Source: Paenibacillus_E qinlingensis (lineage in GTDB: Bacteria; Bacillota; Bacilli; Paenibacillales; NBRC-103111). From it: 64,000 nucleotides of DNA. Of the stretch, positions 52,563-62,700 are shown piece by piece. The DNA is taken from contig NZ_JAQIVH010000005.1 of assembly GCF_028746185.1 (NCBI RefSeq), positions 1 through 64,000 of the forward strand, in the 5' to 3' direction. Position numbers and translations under genes: made by a program. Under the pieces are notes generated by a model. The model worked only from the letters and a program-made list of their open reading frames with translations. It had not been told where the DNA came from and ran no database searches. Position 1 is the first letter of the stretch; each line of letters opens with the position of its first letter.

Positions 52563-52964
52563 ATGTATATGGCTTATTCACAATCGAATGGAAGAACAAC
52601 ACTTCAAGGTACTGCTCATGCATCCAAAGGGATGACAATTAAACGGGGTTATGCGAAGCTACTACTTCGTTTCTTAGTGATAGCAGTAATTCTTGGAACA
52701 GTGTTCTCGTTCGGTGCGATCGTACAAGCCTATGCAGGTGATGGTACTGCTACCGTGACCATACCGATTACTTCCACACAACCATCAGCTAAAGCCACTC
52801 CAAACGAGAAGATCGTTGTTCAAAGTGGTGATACGCTTTGGGAGATTGCAAATGCTCACAAAAAGAAGGGTGAGAACACGCGTTCTTATGTTGAGAAATT
52901 GAAAACAGTTAACCACTTGTCGAGCAGTTCATTACAAGAGGGGCAAGTTCTATTACTTCCTTAA
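52563..52964 (+). CDS. yneA: SOS cell-division inhibitor YneA-like LysM protein
   Basis: This 133-residue protein has an N-terminal basic segment, one TM helix (about residues 39-58: LLRFLVIAVILGTVFSFGA) and a C-terminal LysM domain (IVVQSGDTLWEIANAHKKK). YneA delays septation during the SOS response in Bacillus. The assignment rests on the TM-LysM layout, the divergent lexA neighbour and the SOS boxes. ATG at 52563 follows GGGGG. The protein is somewhat longer than the Bacillus form. Confidence 0.9.
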   Translation: MYMAYSQSNGRTTLQGTAHASKGMTIKRGYAKLLLRFLVIAVILGTVFSFGAIVQAYAGDGTATVTIPITSTQPSAKATPNEKIVVQSGDTLWEIANAHKKKGENTRSYVEKLKTVNHLSSSSLQEGQVLLLP

Positions 52965-53001
52965 TGAGCTAATTCTTCGTTCACTATATAGATGATTGTT
53001 T

Positions 53002-53033
53002 GAGACATAGCCGTCAGTTGCTATGTCTCTTTG
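53002..53033 (+). terminator. Likely terminator after yneA
   Basis: GAGACATAG pairs with CTATGTCTC around CCGTCAGTTG. The T-tract is short (TTT), so termination may be partial and allow read-through into ynzC. Confidence 0.6.
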
Positions 53034-53108
53034 CGTTGTAACCTTGACAATCCTAATCGGTGATGGCAAAGTAGTACTCATATTGAAATTTTGACTGGGA
53101 GGATTACA

Positions 53109-53294
53109 ATGAGTGACAGCATGGATAAAACGATTGAGCGAATCAATGAACTAGCTCGAAAGGCGAAGACAGTTGGCCTAACGGATGCAGAGATTGATGA
53201 GCGAAATGAGCTAAGGAAAATCTATATTAATGCATTCAGGGGTAACCTGAAGGTTCAACTAGATTCCATTAAGTTTACTGACGAAGAGAAATAA
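53109..53294 (+). CDS. YnzC-like small protein (DUF896)
   Basis: This 61-residue, highly charged helical protein matches the DUF896 family by pattern (MDKTIERINELARKAK; EIDERNELRKIYINAFRGN). In B. subtilis, ynzC lies in the SOS-regulated yneA-yneB-ynzC operon. Here yneB is absent between yneA and ynzC. Function is unknown. ATG at 53109 follows GGGAGG. Confidence 0.9.
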   Translation: MSDSMDKTIERINELARKAKTVGLTDAEIDERNELRKIYINAFRGNLKVQLDSIKFTDEEK

Positions 53295-53332
53295 GCCTAC
53301 TACAATAGATATTACATTCAAAGGGGAAATGA

Positions 53333-54130
53333 ATGATGACGTTGAAAGCTGTGCTTTTTGATTTGGATGATACGCTGTTATGGGATGATCGTAGTGTCGA
53401 AGAAGCTTTTGCTGCAACATGTGCAGAAGCGGCGAAGCAAGTCAATGGGTTAAACCCTGAGGAATTAGAAGCATCTGTTCGTAAAGAAGCAAGGGGTTTG
53501 TATGAATCCTTCGAGACGTTCCCATTTACCAAAATGATTGGGATTAACCCGTTTGAAGGACTATGGGCTAACTTCACGCAAGGCGAGGACGAAAACTTCC
53601 GCAAATTAGAGAAGCTAGCACCTGGCTATCGTACAGAATCTTGGACTAGAGGGCTTGCAGGTCTAGGGATTGAAGATCGTGAGCTAGGGTACAAGCTGGG
53701 TGAATTGTTTGCAGCCGAACGCCGCAGTCGTCCCTATGTATATGAAGAAACTTTCCGCGTACTAGATGCGTTGAAAGGCACGTACAAGCTTCTGCTTTTA
53801 ACAAATGGATCCCCGGACTTACAAAAAGAGAAATTAGCAGGAGTTCCTGAGATTGCTGCTTACTTTGATCATATCGTGATTTCTGGTGAATTTGGACAAG
53901 GGAAGCCAGCGGCGGCAATCTTCAACTATGCCTTGGGTTTACTTGAAATTAATGCGGAGGAAGGCATTATGATCGGGGACAAACTGACGACAGATATTTT
54001 GGGATCGGGAAGCATTGGTATGCGTAACATTTGGATTAATCATCATGGGCTTCAAAGTGGTGATGAGATCGTACCTGCTTATGAAGTGACGCGTCTTCAA
54101 GATATTTTGCCTATCATCAGTAACGGTTAG
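53333..54130 (+). CDS. HAD family phosphatase
   Basis: This 265-residue hydrolase has motif I VLFDLDDTLLWDD (nucleophile and acid Asp), motif II LLTNGS, Lys of motif III in FGQGKPAAAIF and motif IV IGDKLTTDI. An alpha-helical cap lies between motifs I and II. The group includes YneT/Gph-like phosphatases; the substrate is unknown. AAAGGGGAAATGA precedes the ATG; an in-frame ATG three bases later is equally possible. Confidence 0.9.
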   Translation: MMTLKAVLFDLDDTLLWDDRSVEEAFAATCAEAAKQVNGLNPEELEASVRKEARGLYESFETFPFTKMIGINPFEGLWANFTQGEDENFRKLEKLAPGYRTESWTRGLAGLGIEDRELGYKLGELFAAERRSRPYVYEETFRVLDALKGTYKLLLLTNGSPDLQKEKLAGVPEIAAYFDHIVISGEFGQGKPAAAIFNYALGLLEINAEEGIMIGDKLTTDILGSGSIGMRNIWINHHGLQSGDEIVPAYEVTRLQDILPIISNG

Positions 54131-54141
54131 TCTCGTATAGA

Positions 54142-54200
54142 AATAAAGCCCAACAGCTACTTCGGACGCTAGGTCTGAAATGCTATTGGGCTTTATTATG
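54142..54200. terminator. Bidirectional rho-independent terminator
   Basis: AATAAAGCCCAACAGC pairs with GCTATTGGGCTTTATT with one mismatch. It serves the HAD gene and the convergent acireductone dioxygenase. Confidence 0.85.
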
Positions 54201-54207
54201 TTACTTA

Positions 54208-54747
54208 TTAAGCTTTGATAAAGTCTGGATCATCAATGTTGTAAGCAACCCAGCCATCTTTTTCGATGAAAAGGCGAACAGCGACAATTTCACGGTTATC
54301 CATCAAAGTGAAGAAATGATTCGTATTCTCAGGAACAGAAATGACATCCCCTGGCTCAAGTTCAACATCGAAATAACCAAGTTCTTCGGATTTGATGATG
54401 AAAATTCCTTTTCCAGAAACGATAGCGCGGATTTCATCTTCGGTGTGTGTGTGCACTTGTTCGAATTTTTTCAAAAGCTCTTCAATATTAGGGGTTACAT
54501 CAGATAGGGAGATGACATCCCAAATTTCATATCCGCGTCTAGCAGCTAGATCTTTAATTTCAGCTTCGTACGTGGAAATGATTTCTGCCTTCTCTTCATC
54601 GCTAAGAATGAATTTCTCGCGAAGTGCTACAGGAAGTTTGTTCGCATCCCAATGCTCGTATACGACTTCTTGACTATCTAAGAAGGCTTTAACTTCTGCT
54701 TCGCCTTCAATGCGCTCATTGGTATTCCGGATTCTAATTTGTGCCAC
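54208..54747 (-). CDS. mtnD: Acireductone dioxygenase MtnD
   Basis: This 179-residue cupin enzyme works in the methionine salvage pathway, converting acireductone to the keto-acid precursor of methionine (Fe form). The metal site is HTHTEDEIR plus NHFF further on. GTG at 54747 (MAQIRIRNTN) after GAGGGATGTAAC gives the usual family length of about 180. A longer frame from 54765 exists. The gene stands alone here, without mtnA/K/W. It is divergent from metH, so both neighbours serve methionine supply. Confidence 0.92.
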   Translation of the reverse strand: MAQIRIRNTNERIEGEAEVKAFLDSQEVVYEHWDANKLPVALREKFILSDEEKAEIISTYEAEIKDLAARRGYEIWDVISLSDVTPNIEELLKKFEQVHTHTEDEIRAIVSGKGIFIIKSEELGYFDVELEPGDVISVPENTNHFFTLMDNREIVAVRLFIEKDGWVAYNIDDPDFIKA

Positions 54748-54965
54748 GTTACATCCCTCTTTCATTAAATAAATATAACCATATTATAGAGGATAACAAG
54801 CTAACTGTCGATGGAAGGATATAAATTTTTCCGATAAATCCTATAGGAATTTATCATAATTCAAAATCTTTTCATAGAAGCCGTATTCTGTTACACTAAA
54901 TCTTAACATAATTTGTCGTTTTTTTTTGAATTTTGCGTAAGGAAAAGTTGAAAGGGAGTCTTGCC

Positions 54966-57900
54966 ATGAAGAAACCACCGATTCAAGAACAGCTTAAGAA
55001 GAAGATTATGATCCTAGATGGTGCCATGGGTACGATGATTCAGCAAGAGGATTTGACTGCTGACGATTTCGGAAGTGATGACCTCGATGGGTGTAATGAA
55101 ATTCTATGTGTCACACGCCCAGATGTTATTCAAAAAATTCATGAAGCTTATTTCGCCGCTGGCGCTGATATGATAGAAACGAATACATTCGGTACGACGA
55201 GTGTCGTGCTGGCGGAGTATGATTTACAAGACCGTCATCGGGAGTTGAACATCGCCGCTGCGAAATTGGCGATTGCTGCCGCTGAGAAATATTCGACGCC
55301 AGAATGGCCGCGTTACGTTGTAGGTGCAATGGGACCGACGACCAAGACTTTATCTGTGACAGGTGGCGTGACGTTCGAGCAACTGGAAGAAAGCTACTAT
55401 CAGCAAGCACTTGCACTTGTCGAAACAGGCGTTGATGCCATGCTGCTGGAAACATCCCAAGATACGCTGAACGTAAAAGCGGGCAGTATCGGGATTCGCA
55501 GAGCTTTTGAAACTTTAGGCGTAGAGCTTCCGATTATGATCTCGGGTACGATTGAACCGATGGGGACAACACTAGCTGGTCAAAATATCGAATCTTTTTA
55601 TATTTCCCTGGAACATTTGAAGCCAATTTCGATGGGGTTGAACTGTGCGACAGGACCTGAATTTATGCGGGATCATATTCGTACACTTTCTGGAATCGCA
55701 GATACAGCCATCAGTTGCTATCCGAATGCAGGGTTGCCTGATGAGAATGGGCATTATCATGAGTCTCCAGAATCTTTGGCCAAAAAGATGGCAGGCTTTG
55801 CTGAGCAAGGTTGGCTCAATATTGCCGGTGGTTGCTGCGGAACGACGCCTGAACACATTCGGGCAATGGCAGAAACACTTGCGAATTACAAACCAAGAGG
55901 GGAATACGGTTCACATCCGCCTGCGATTTCAGGTATTGAGACTGTTTATATCGAGCCGGAGAATCGACCTATCATGGTTGGAGAACGGACGAATATCTCC
56001 GGATCTAGGAAGTTTAAACGCCTTATTAAAGAAGGCAAGTTTGAGGAAGGTTCTGAAATTGCTCGTAACCAGGTGAAAAATGGTGCTCATGTTATCGACA
56101 TTAATTTACAGGATACGGACATTGATGAAGCTTATGCAGTAGAAGAATTTATGCAAGAAGTTGTGAAAAAGGTCAAAGTTCCGTTAATGATTGACTCCAC
56201 TTATGATCACATTATCGAACTAGGGCTCAAGTATTCGCAAGGTAAAGCAATTATTAACTCGATTAACTTAGAGGATGGAGAGAGTAAATTCGAAGGAATT
56301 TTACCTCTGATTCATCGCTATGGGGCATCAGTTGTTTGTATCCTAATCGACGAGCGTGGGCAGGCGGTTTCCCGTCAAGCCAAAATCGAAGTAGCAACAC
56401 GTTCGTATGAGCTTCTTACTGGTAAATATGGCATGAACCCGGAGGATATCATTTTTGATCCGAATATGTTCCCAGTTGGGTCAGGAGATCCGCAGTACAT
56501 TGGCTCTGCCGTGGAAACAATCGAGGGGATCAAGCTGATTAAGGAGAAGTACCCTCTAGCTAAAACGATTCTAGGACTAAGTAACATCTCATTCGGTCTA
56601 CCGGATGCGGGGCGTGAGGTTCTGAATTCTGTTTATTTGTACCATTGTACGAAGGCGGGACTTGATTATGCCATTGTAAATACGGAGAAACTAGAAAGGT
56701 ATGCGTCGATTCCTGATACAGAGCGTCAACTAGCAGAGGAACTCATTTATAATACGAATGATGACACCTTGGCGCAGTTCGTTGCCCATTTCCGTGAGAA
56801 GAAGGTCGAGAAGAAGGAGAAAATTTCGAATCTATCTCTGGAAGAAAGATTGGGTTCTTATGTTGTTGAAGGCACGAAGGAAGGTTTAATACCGGATTTA
56901 GAGATTGCTCTTCAAACGTATTCACCGTTAGAGGTCATCAATGGGCCACTTATGAAGGGGATGGAGGAAGTTGGGCGTCTGTTCAATGGTAACGAACTTA
57001 TCGTAGCTGAGGTACTTCAAAGTGCTGAGGTTATGAAAGCATCCGTTAATTTCCTAGAGCCGTTCATGGAGAAGTCCGAGACTGCGGTGAAGGGTAAAAT
57101 TATTTTGGCAACAGTCAAAGGGGACGTTCACGATATTGGGAAAAATCTCGTTGAAATCATCCTTTCCAATAATGGATACAAAATTATCAATTTAGGAATT
57201 AAAGTACCACCGGAGCAGATCATCGAAGCCTATCGCAAAGAGCAAGCAGATGCGATCGGGCTGTCTGGATTGTTAGTTAAATCCGCGCAACAAATGGTAA
57301 TCACTGCGCAAGATTTACGGACTGCAGGTGTGGATGTACCGATTCTTGTCGGTGGCGCTGCACTTACACGGAAATTCACTAAAACACGTATTCAGCCGGA
57401 ATATGAGGGTGTTGTTCTTTACGCAAAAGATGCGATGGATGGACTGGATATCGCGAACAAGTTGAGTGACCCTGAGCAGCGTAAACGGTTGATTCAAGAA
57501 CTTCGTGAAAGTCTGGAATCCGATGTTATGGATACAGGGAAAAAAGAAGAGAAACTGCCACAGCTTACGCGTGTGAGTTCTTCCGCAGTTTCGAAGGATT
57601 TGCCTGTTCAGGTGCCGCAAGACACCGATCGTCATATTTTACGCGATTACCCAATTAGTCATTTGATGCCTTATGTGAACATGCAGATGCTATTAGGTCA
57701 TCACCTTGGTTTGAAGGGCAAAGTAGAGCAGTTATTGAGTGATAAGGACACTAAAGCACTTCAATTAAAGGACACGGTAGATTCAATCCTTCATGCTGCA
57801 CAGCATAACGGTATCATTAAAGCTCACGGCATGTACCGTTTCTTCCCAGCGCAATCGAACGGGAATGATGTCATCATTTATGATCCGCAAGATACGAGCA

Positions 57901-58403
57901 AGGTGCTGGAGACATTTACATTCCCGCGTCAAGATAAAGAGCCTTACCTCTGCTTGGCTGACTATTTAAAATCTGTTGAAAGCGGCGAGATGGACTATGT
58001 TGGATTCCTACTCGTGACAGCTGGACATGATATTAACGAATTGGCCAAAGAATGGCGTGACAAAGGGGATTATTTGAAATCCCATGCATTGCAGGCGACA
58101 GCGCTTGAAGTAGCGGAAGGGTTTGCAGAACGTGTTCATCACATTATGCGTGATGTTGTTGGTATTGCAGATCGTGTTGATATGACGATGCAAGAAAGAT
58201 TTGGAGCCAAATATATCGGACAACGATTCTCATTCGGGTATCCAGCTTGTCCTAATCTGGAAGATCAAGCGAAGCTGTTTAATCTGCTGAAACCTGAGGA
58301 TATCGGCGTTGAGTTGACGGAGTCGTTCATGATGGAGCCCGAAGCTTCCGTATCCGCGATTGTATTTGCACATAAAGAAGCACGTTATTTTAACGTAGGA
58401 TAA
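54966..58403 (+). CDS. metH: Cobalamin-dependent methionine synthase MetH
   Basis: This 1145-residue modular enzyme transfers a methyl group from methyltetrahydrofolate to homocysteine. The modules in order are: homocysteine-binding with zinc Cys (GLNCATGP, GGCCGTTPEHI), pterin-binding (PIMVGERTNISGSRKFKRL), cobalamin-binding with H722 of DVHDIGKN, and reactivation domain (ending in FGYPACPNLEDQAKLF). ATG at 54966 follows AAAGGGAG. No S-box or cobalamin riboswitch was found in the 218 bases upstream; the region has T-rich stretches and an A+T-rich dyad instead. Confidence 0.97.
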   Translation: MKKPPIQEQLKKKIMILDGAMGTMIQQEDLTADDFGSDDLDGCNEILCVTRPDVIQKIHEAYFAAGADMIETNTFGTTSVVLAEYDLQDRHRELNIAAAKLAIAAAEKYSTPEWPRYVVGAMGPTTKTLSVTGGVTFEQLEESYYQQALALVETGVDAMLLETSQDTLNVKAGSIGIRRAFETLGVELPIMISGTIEPMGTTLAGQNIESFYISLEHLKPISMGLNCATGPEFMRDHIRTLSGIADTAISCYPNAGLPDENGHYHESPESLAKKMAGFAEQGWLNIAGGCCGTTPEHIRAMAETLANYKPRGEYGSHPPAISGIETVYIEPENRPIMVGERTNISGSRKFKRLIKEGKFEEGSEIARNQVKNGAHVIDINLQDTDIDEAYAVEEFMQEVVKKVKVPLMIDSTYDHIIELGLKYSQGKAIINSINLEDGESKFEGILPLIHRYGASVVCILIDERGQAVSRQAKIEVATRSYELLTGKYGMNPEDIIFDPNMFPVGSGDPQYIGSAVETIEGIKLIKEKYPLAKTILGLSNISFGLPDAGREVLNSVYLYHCTKAGLDYAIVNTEKLERYASIPDTERQLAEELIYNTNDDTLAQFVAHFREKKVEKKEKISNLSLEERLGSYVVEGTKEGLIPDLEIALQTYSPLEVINGPLMKGMEEVGRLFNGNELIVAEVLQSAEVMKASVNFLEPFMEKSETAVKGKIILATVKGDVHDIGKNLVEIILSNNGYKIINLGIKVPPEQIIEAYRKEQADAIGLSGLLVKSAQQMVITAQDLRTAGVDVPILVGGAALTRKFTKTRIQPEYEGVVLYAKDAMDGLDIANKLSDPEQRKRLIQELRESLESDVMDTGKKEEKLPQLTRVSSSAVSKDLPVQVPQDTDRHILRDYPISHLMPYVNMQMLLGHHLGLKGKVEQLLSDKDTKALQLKDTVDSILHAAQHNGIIKAHGMYRFFPAQSNGNDVIIYDPQDTSKVLETFTFPRQDKEPYLCLADYLKSVESGEMDYVGFLLVTAGHDINELAKEWRDKGDYLKSHALQATALEVAEGFAERVHHIMRDVVGIADRVDMTMQERFGAKYIGQRFSFGYPACPNLEDQAKLFNLLKPEDIGVELTESFMMEPEASVSAIVFAHKEARYFNVG

Positions 58404-58408
58404 GATTG

Positions 58409-58462
58409 TGAGAGCGAGGCAGCGAGTTGGAACGATCATGTTCCGCGGCATCCTCGCTTTCC
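58409..58462 (+). terminator. Likely terminator after metH
   Basis: AGCGAGG pairs with CCTCGCT, with inner GGAAC/GTTCC, then TTTCCGTTTT. The U-tract is interrupted. Confidence 0.7.
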
Positions 58463-58503
58463 GTTTTGACGATGTGATATTGAGATAGAATGGGGTTTGT
58501 TTT

Positions 58504-59433
58504 GTGGACTTGTATTTTCTAGGAACGGGTGCAGGCATGCCCTCCAAACAACGAAATGTAACTTCAATTGCCTTGAATTTGTTAGACGAACGGGGCACAT
58601 ATTGGCTTGTTGATTGCGGAGAGGGGACGCAGCAGCAGATTCTGAACTCTCCCGTGAAGCTGGGTCGAACGGAGAAAATTTTCATCACTCATTTACATGG
58701 TGATCATCTGTACGGACTCCCAGGATTATTGACGAGTCGCTCCTACTTGGGTGGGGATACACCATTGACCTTATATGGTCCGCGGGGGCTCAAACAATTC
58801 GTAGAAACTGCGCTGGAAGTCAGCGGGGCTCATCTGACTTATACGCTACATCTTGTAGAGCTTGAGGAAGAGGGCATTATTTTCGAAGACGAAAGCTTTC
58901 TTGTAGAAACGGCTCGATTAGAGCATCGTATTGAATGTTTTGGATTCCGCATTGTGGAGAAGGATCAACCCGGCAAGCTTCTAAATGAAAAGCTGAAGGA
59001 ACTCGGAGTTCCTCCAGGTCCGATCTACGGTCAGCTGAAGCTAGGGCATACCGTACAGCTTGAAGATGGCCGGACTATACACGGGCAAGATTTCTTAGGT
59101 GCTCCAGTCGCTGGGCGAGTGGTAGTTATTTTAGGAGATACGCGATATTGTGAGGGAGCGAAAAGGTTGGCAAGAGGTGCCGATGTTCTCGTTCATGAAG
59201 CGACCTTTGCTATGGATAAGCAAGAGCTGGCCTATGCCTTCGATCATGCGACCTCCACGGACGCGGCACGGACCGCGCAAGAGGCTGGAGCGAATGCGCT
59301 CATCATGACGCATCTTAGCTCGCGATATCAAGGAGAAAGTGTAACTGAACTGCTTCACCAAGCACAGCAAATTCACGCGAACAGTCACTTGGCAAGGGAT
59401 TTCTGGAGCTTTGAGATACCGCGCAAAGTATAA
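58504..59433 (+). CDS. rnz: Ribonuclease Z
   Basis: This 309-residue metallo-beta-lactamase-fold nuclease removes the 3' trailer from tRNA precursors. The metal motif HLHGDHLYGLPGL is complete, as are LGDTRYC and the final HLSSRYQG block. The exosite-bearing tRNase Z length (about 310) fits. GTG at 58504 (MDLYFLGTGAGMPS) is the expected start, though the upstream site (ATGGGG) is weak. Confidence 0.96.
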   Translation: MDLYFLGTGAGMPSKQRNVTSIALNLLDERGTYWLVDCGEGTQQQILNSPVKLGRTEKIFITHLHGDHLYGLPGLLTSRSYLGGDTPLTLYGPRGLKQFVETALEVSGAHLTYTLHLVELEEEGIIFEDESFLVETARLEHRIECFGFRIVEKDQPGKLLNEKLKELGVPPGPIYGQLKLGHTVQLEDGRTIHGQDFLGAPVAGRVVVILGDTRYCEGAKRLARGADVLVHEATFAMDKQELAYAFDHATSTDAARTAQEAGANALIMTHLSSRYQGESVTELLHQAQQIHANSHLARDFWSFEIPRKV

Positions 59434-59439
59434 AATAAG

Positions 59440-59482
59440 TAAGCTTCTCCTGTTAAGTACGACTGGGAGAAGCTTATTTTTG
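59440..59482 (+). terminator. Rho-independent terminator after rnz
   Basis: TAAGCTTCTCC pairs with GGGAGAAGCTTA, followed by TTTTTG. Confidence 0.88.
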
Positions 59483-59551
59483 TATCCCTACGTCAATTTC
59501 CTGCGTTCACCTCATACACTAAATCAAACCAACGGAAATCGAGGTGAAGGT

Positions 59552-59653
59552 ATGGAAATTACACTCGGTGAAGTGCTGCTTTCTATCTTTATATCCTCGA
59601 TCTTTTTCATAATGATTAAGGAAATTAGAAAGTCGTACAAAGATTCAGAATAG
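59552..59653 (+). CDS. Small single-pass membrane protein (33 codons)
   Basis: An ATG at 59552 lies after GAGGTGAAGG. The 33-residue product is MEITLGEVLL, a hydrophobic helix (SIFISSIFFIMI), then KEIRKSYKDSE. No family was recognised. A weak hairpin (AAGCCCTAT with ATAGGGCTT, 59671-59696) follows. The good ribosome site and the TM helix support a real gene, but its role is unknown. Confidence 0.55.
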   Translation: MEITLGEVLLSIFISSIFFIMIKEIRKSYKDSE

Positions 59654-59739
59654 TTAGAAGATTAGATCGTAAGCCCTATACGGAATGATAGGGCTTCTGA
59701 TAAAATAGTTGTAAACGCTTCATAAATGGGGGGGTGGAC

Positions 59740-62700
59740 ATGACGTATCCGGTTTACAGAACGACTGTATACCATTTTGCCGTACTCATTATTATTTTTT
59801 TTATTATTGGAATTTTATGTATGTCAAGAGATGCCTATGCCTCTGAAATACCAGTTTCTCAGGGGAAATCTGCTGTAGCATCCTCTGTTACTGGAGCTAC
59901 ATATAGTGCAAGTCAAGCGGTGGACGGTTTCATTCATACGAAATGGGTGGCAAGTAATTCGCAACTGCCACAATCGCTAACAGTAGATCTTACGCAAAAT
60001 GTACATGTTTCACGTGTTGAAACTGTGTTTGAGCATGTGAATAGTTCATATGCCTATAAGATTGAATCCTCGATGGATGGTATCAATTGGAGCCTTTTTG
60101 CAGATCGTTCTACGAATACAGTCATAAATTTCCCCTATTATTCCGATAGCGGTGATGTTCTGGCGAGATTCGTCAGATTGCAAGTTGTAGGCGTTGGCTC
60201 GCCTGGTGATCAAGCTAGCGTGTTTGATTTTCGTGTATATTCAACGAGTGAGGCTCTGACGCTTCTGTCACAAAATAAGACGACGGCTTCGTTATCTAGT
60301 TTTTCTGGTTCTTGGGGCTCTGATAAGGCTGTAGATGGTCAATTGTTATCAAGTTGGGCACCTAGTAGTACATCTTTACCTCAATGGCTGGTAGTGGATC
60401 TAGGGCAGTTGCGTAATGTACAACGATTTGAGACCACGTATTCAACTATACAAGATATCTATGGTTACAAAATTGATTTTTCCATAGATGGTATTACCTG
60501 GTATACCTTTACTGATCGAACAGGGAATATGCAGGCAGGAGATCCGCGTTATGTGGATGAAGGGAATGTCACGGCACGATATTTTCGATTAACGACAACG
60601 CGTGTTGCCTCAGGTGGGTATGCGAGCGTTGCAGAATTTCAAATATATGGGCCAGATGGAGGATTGAATAATAATCCCAATGGGCAAACGCTAACACGTC
60701 TGTATTTGGATGACGAAGGTTATAGCTTGCAACCAAGTGAAACGATAGCCAGTTACTTAACAGGGGTTTATGCGAATGGCCATACATTTACGATCCAAAC
60801 TGGAGCCACTTATAGAATTGCTAATACTGCTGTGGCAACTGTTAATGCGAATGGCGTTATCACGGGAGTTGCTGCTGGCTCAACAACCATAACCGTAACG
60901 TATAACGGCCAATCAACATCAGCCAACATTACGGTTTCCTCAAATTTGGCAAATTTGAATCGCATAGCCTTCGATGCTTATTCGTATTCACTCCAATCTG
61001 GCACAACACGATCTCCTTATGTCATTGGCTATAAAAATGACAGCAGCACACAATCATTGACAACGGGTCTGACTTTTACAAGCTCAAATCCAGCGGTGGC
61101 TAGTGTCAATTCAAATGGAATGGTAACCGGTATTACGCCTGGCGTAACGACGATTACAGCATATTATGGCGGCTTCACAGCATCAGCGAGTGTGAGTGTG
61201 ACAACCAGTGTTAGTCGAATAGAGGCAGATGAGAGTACCATCTACTTGGAAGTAAGTGGAACGCAGTATCTTTCCATACATGCCTATGATTCGCAATATC
61301 ATGAAACTGAAGTAACCTCGAATACGAGTTTCACAAGTTCGAATTCATCTGTCGTTACTGTAAGTAGTTACGGTTATATCACGGGAGTAAGTGCAGGGAG
61401 TGCCATTATTACGGCAACATACAGCGGAATCTCGACAACGATTTATGTCACGGTAGGATTCAAAGACATACTAGCCCCTACATGGAATTATGGTGCGAAT
61501 GTAACGGTAACGCCAAGTTCGGGTTCATCTGTCACTTTAACCTGGTCGGCAGCAACAGACAATGTTGGCGTCACTTCCTATCGGATATACAAAGATTCGG
61601 AGATGCTAACTACGGTGAGCGGAAGCGAGCTTACTACGCAATTATCAGGCTTAACGGCAGGTGCAAACATGAGTTTTAAAGTGGAAGCGGGGGATGTAGT
61701 GGATAACTGGTCCTCGACTGGACCCAGCGTTAGTTACATGTTAACAGGAGTTGTGAAGTCAACAGGTTCTCAGGCACTTCTCATTTCGTCTCAGCGTGTC
61801 CGTGAAGCAGCACCTGATGGTAGAATGCAATCCAGATTCTATGCCGATGAAGGTGAGTTACGGGAAGCATTCATCGCATTAAACGAGGGTAAGGCTTCAT
61901 CTTTGCTGTTACAAATTCAAGATGATCACGATACGACAGTCGTCGAATTTGCATCCAGCGTGTGGAATGATTTGCAGAATACGAATGGAAGTATTCAACT
62001 AGATATGAATGCCATTCAGTTTACAATTCCATTGTTACTTTTCAAAAATCATGTAAGTGAAGCAGAAAGTTCGAATGGACGATTTGCAGTGATTGTTCGA
62101 CATGAAGTAGGTCAACTTGCTGAAAAACTAAATGAAAAAGCTACAACGGAACAATCGTCTTTGCTTCTGACCAATCCAATTGAGTTCGAAATTCAAGCTG
62201 GCGGCGTTGCGATTCATCATTATGAGAACATGCACGTGGAGAGATCCATCGCTCTTCCTGGCACTTCTTACACTACCAACGTAACTGCGGTACGCTTGAA
62301 TGTCGAATCAGGAGAGATTGCCTTCGTTCCGTCTATCTTAACCGGTAGCGATGGTGCTTGGAAGATGGTTATTAAAGACCAATACGGCGGATTATACACC
62401 ATCATTCAGAAGGATAAGCATTTTGAAGATATGAGGGCGCACTGGGCTCGCGAGGACGTGGAAAAACTTGCATCCAAAAGGATCATTACTGGGGTCGATG
62501 AACAAAACTTCGCACCGGAGGAGGAAATCTCTCGTGCTGAATTTGCTACATTACTTATTCGAGCCCTTGGTATGGAAGTAAGCGTATCAGATCCTGGAGC
62601 TACTGGTTTTCGGGATATCAAGGAAAGAGATTGGTATTCACAAATGGTCAACATAGCGGCTAAAGCAGGTCTTATTGAGGGTTTTGAAGATGGCACTTTT

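Noticed and set aside
54748..54965. S-box (SAM) or cobalamin riboswitch before metH
   Set aside because: No conserved S-box core or B12-box sequence is seen in the 218 bases between mtnD and metH.
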